From Opitutaceae bacterium (GTDB lineage Bacteria; Verrucomicrobiota; Verrucomicrobiia; Opitutales; Opitutaceae), in the NCBI GenBank assembly GCA_025352845.1, contig JANXSC010000137.1, positions 1 to 36,612 on the forward strand: 36,612 nt of DNA, read 5' to 3'. The notes beneath the pieces are model-generated. The model was not told the origin of the DNA. It did not search any database and saw only the letters and a program-made list of their open reading frames with translations. Positions 34,801-36,612 of the stretch are shown here, piece by piece; positions within the stretch are counted from its first letter, which is position 1, and every line of letters begins with the position of its first letter. The translations under genes were made by a program, and so were the position numbers.

Positions 34801-35160
34801 CACGCCGGCCACCTCTTCGCCGCGCGCGTCAGCCCGAAACAAGTTCTTCTCCAGGATCTCGCCACCGGCGGCATGCGCCTCGACATCCAGACCGCGCGCC
34901 AGGCGAAACAAAAACTCACCGCCGACCAGCAACAGGCCCTCGTCGGTAAAGATAAAAAAATCCCCGCCACCCTCACCGTCGGCGAGTGGCACGACCTCCT
35001 CGTGAAAATCTCCGGCGACGAACTCACCGTCACCGTCGACGGCCAGCTCATGGGCACGCTCAAGTCCCCCGGCATCGCGCATCCTACGAAAAAGATGCTC
35101 CGCCTCGCCGTCCCCCGCAACGCCGTCGTCGACGACGTGAAGATCTGGCGGAAGAGTTGA
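34801..35160 (+). pseudogene. 5-prime-truncated LamG/DUF1080-type beta-sandwich gene
   Basis: A frame without a plausible start (first Met at 34873) encodes HAGHLFAARVSPKQVLLQDL, then LTVGEWHDLLVKISGDELTVTVDGQL and LRLAVPRNAVVDDVKIWRKS. This is the end of a LamG/3-keto-disaccharide-hydrolase-like (DUF1080) domain, with the N-terminal two thirds and signal peptide gone. It follows the PDZ-like gene closely. Loss by deletion between repeats is likely. A 95-residue product from 34873 is possible but would lack half the fold. Confidence 0.5.
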
Positions 35161-35169
35161 CCGATTGCG

Positions 35170-35305
35170 GTAATACCAACGGCTGTTGAACTCTGGCTGT
35201 CATTGCGAGGGGCGGAGCGACGAAGCAATCCAGCTAGATCGCCACGGCGCGCTGGGTGCACCTCGCGATGACAAAAGTCTGAAACATACGAGCCGTTGGT
35301 ATTAC
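35170..35305. mobile_element. MITE-like element with 15-bp perfect terminal inverted repeats
   Basis: GTAATACCAACGGCT at 35170-35184 is the exact inverse of 35291-35305. Inside, TGTCATTGCGAGG and CCTCGCGATGACA form a second inverted pair with one mismatch around an internal GGGCGGAGCGACGAAGCAAT stretch, which is of a type seen dispersed in many bacterial genomes. The element is 136 bp and has no coding capacity. Its right end contributes the stop codon of the isomerase gene (TTA at 35302-35304 on the plus strand). Confidence 0.75.
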
Positions 35306-36309
35306 TTCGCTCGCGCGGCTGGCACCACACTCTCCGTCGCCGCCAGCGCCGCTCGCACCTCCGCCATCAGCTTCTTCACCTCGGCGCGGGCGTCGTAATC
35401 CTTCCGCCCCATTGAGAGCGTCTCGATCGGGATGTAACCGCGGTAGCCCGACTGGCGGATGATCGTGATCAGTTTCTTCATGTCCACGCGCGGCGAATTG
35501 ACCGTGCTTCGCGTCGTTTCCTTGATCTGCCAGTTCACCGCGTAGGGCGCCATCACCGCGATGTCGGCATACGGATCATCCGTGAGATATTTCCCGGTGT
35601 CGACGAGCGCCGCGCAATACTCGTGGTCCACCCGCTTCAAAAGACTCAGATGCTCCGCACCCGTGTTGATGAAGTCGCCGTGGTTTTGCACCGCGACAAT
35701 CACCCCAAACTTTCGCCCGTGTTCAGCCGCCTCGCGCAACGCATCCGCCATCCACGCCTCCACCTTTTCGCGCGGTGCGTTGCCCGCGGCCTGTTGCCAA
35801 TTCTTGAACGGCTGCTGCGAGTCCGCAAACGCGCGGACCGTCGGCGCGCCGAGCTTCGCCGCAACCTCGATCCAGTCCTTCAGTCGCTGCACACCCTCGG
35901 CTCGCACCGCCGGGGCGGCCGCCGTGAAGTCATTGCGCACGCCCGTGCCGCTGATCGCGAGGCCGAGCCCGAACGCATGGCGCTTGAGGCGGAAAAGGTA
36001 ACTGTCCTCCGGCGCCTTGGGATATCCCGGGAAAAAATATCCGGTGAGATCCACGGCATCGTAACCTTCCTCGGCGCAAAAATCGCAGACCTCAAACAGG
36101 CTCATGCCTTTCGTCGAATCTTTCAGGTTGGCATTGAGCAGTTCGAGAAACGAGTAGGCGTTGAGCGAGGTGCGCAGGTGCGATCCGCCTTTGCGAGCAA
36201 TGGGAGAATACGCCGCCCAAGCGGTTGCGGCCGGACAACTCGCGGCGGCGGCGAAAGGCAGCAGCGCGGCACGTTGCAGAAACGAACGGCGGGAAACGGG
36301 CAGGCTCAT
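35302..36309 (-). CDS. Tat-exported TIM-barrel sugar isomerase/epimerase-like protein
   Basis: This encodes 335 residues from ATG 36309; TTG 36330 would add seven. A twin-arginine signal (VSRRSFLQRAALLPFAAAAS) leads into an AP-endonuclease-2/xylose-isomerase-like TIM barrel: SLFEVCDFCAEEGYDAVDLTGY near 75, GVIVAVQNHGDF near 205, AALVDTGKYL near 240 and GYIPIETLS near 315. These hold the His/Glu/Asp metal ligands usual for the family. In Verrucomicrobiota such exported isomerases act in polysaccharide breakdown; the substrate is unknown here. It lies 17 bp downstream of the TonB receptor end, so they share a transcript. Its C-terminus ends in the MITE at 35291-35305. Confidence 0.82.
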   Translation of the reverse strand: MSLPVSRRSFLQRAALLPFAAAASCPAATAWAAYSPIARKGGSHLRTSLNAYSFLELLNANLKDSTKGMSLFEVCDFCAEEGYDAVDLTGYFFPGYPKAPEDSYLFRLKRHAFGLGLAISGTGVRNDFTAAAPAVRAEGVQRLKDWIEVAAKLGAPTVRAFADSQQPFKNWQQAAGNAPREKVEAWMADALREAAEHGRKFGVIVAVQNHGDFINTGAEHLSLLKRVDHEYCAALVDTGKYLTDDPYADIAVMAPYAVNWQIKETTRSTVNSPRVDMKKLITIIRQSGYRGYIPIETLSMGRKDYDARAEVKKLMAEVRAALAATESVVPAARAK

Positions 36310-36326
36310 GAGGTTTCGAGGACTGC

Positions 36327-36611
36327 TCAAAAATTATATTTGGCCGAGAGCGTGTAGTTGCGCGGAATGAGGTAGGAGTAATTGCCCGGGACGGTCACCC
36401 GCGCCGGAGAAGAGATGTCGGTGCGGGGACGGAGGTTCGTGGCGTTGGTGCCGATCACGCCGCCATTGCTGCCGTAGAGCGGCGTGCGGCGGTTGAAGAG
36501 ATTGTCCACGTTGAGATCGAGCTGTAGACTCCGGCCTTCCCGCAGCTTGAAAGTGTAGGACGCGCTCGCGACGCCCTTGTAATAGGAGGGCGCGTAAACG
36601 GAATCGCCGGG
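36327..36611 (-). CDS. TonB-dependent outer-membrane receptor, C-terminal end only
   Basis: The frame enters from the right edge and ends at 36327. It encodes SLQLDLNVDNLFNRRTPLYG, then NYSYLIPRNYTLSAKYNF. The VDNLFN motif, the last strands and the terminal Phe are typical of TonB-dependent receptors. The N-terminal plug and most of the barrel lie outside. Being upstream of the exported isomerase, it probably imports a carbohydrate or siderophore-like ligand related to that enzyme. Confidence 0.85.
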   Translation of the reverse strand, partial: PGDSVYAPSYYKGVASASYTFKLREGRSLQLDLNVDNLFNRRTPLYGSNGGVIGTNATNLRPRTDISSPARVTVPGNYSYLIPRNYTLSAKYNF

Positions 36612-36612
36612 C

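Overview
The window is a high-GC chromosomal segment that most resembles a member of the Verrucomicrobiota, probably Opitutaceae. This placement is an inference from gene families: a DUF1501 C-terminus next to a pseudopilin-like protein, a long secreted Ig-domain protein with the C-terminal repeat type common in that family, a Tat-exported TIM-barrel sugar isomerase beside a TonB receptor, and short dispersed repeats. No rRNA, tRNA or housekeeping marker is present to confirm it.

Layout. 1-773: end of an unrelated locus (DUF1501 tail, pseudopilin-like protein). 873-13209: plus-strand heavy-metal block with a Cys-rich secreted peptide, a small exported Cys-cluster protein, a DUF3347 protein, a complete CusC-CusB-CusA copper/silver RND efflux system, a small membrane-protein module, a MauE/DoxX-like protein, a BNR/sialidase-like protein with a CxCC motif, a second Cys-cluster protein and a second TolC-type lipoprotein. 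13206-14663: Tat-exported multicopper oxidase. 14770-17054: minus-strand pair (outer-membrane barrel, monoheme cytochrome c) divergent from 17055-19244, a second multicopper oxidase with a Met-rich insert and a barrel-like tail. 19344-20260: PocR/AraC regulator that appears frameshifted. 20294-25507: small exported metal-handling proteins, a lipoprotein/P-type-ATPase chimera, and a second copy of the membrane-protein module. 25504-29119: a tightly overlapping set encoding NAD(P)H/FAD/2Fe-2S reductase, a di-heme b type membrane protein and a heptaheme cytochrome c. 29223-31556: CopA-type Cu+ P-type ATPase. 31674-36612: antitoxin remnant, structured repeats, a secreted Ig-domain protein whose signal peptide is built from a 9-copy heptanucleotide repeat, a PDZ-like protein, a truncated pseudogene, a MITE-like element, a sugar isomerase and the end of a TonB-dependent receptor.

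How the parts fit. The roughly 30 kb core looks like a copper (possibly silver) homeostasis island. The P-type ATPase would move Cu+ from the cytoplasm to the periplasm, CusCBA would expel periplasmic Cu+, the multicopper oxidases would oxidise Cu+ to Cu2+, and the Met/His/Cys-rich exported proteins would buffer it. The most unusual part is the 25112-29119 unit, whose domain order suggests a path for electrons from cytoplasmic NAD(P)H through flavin, 2Fe-2S and heme b to a periplasmic heptaheme cytochrome. Its place directly before copA suggests metal reduction or redox control of periplasmic copper. That role is an inference; the sequence shows the domains, not the substrate.
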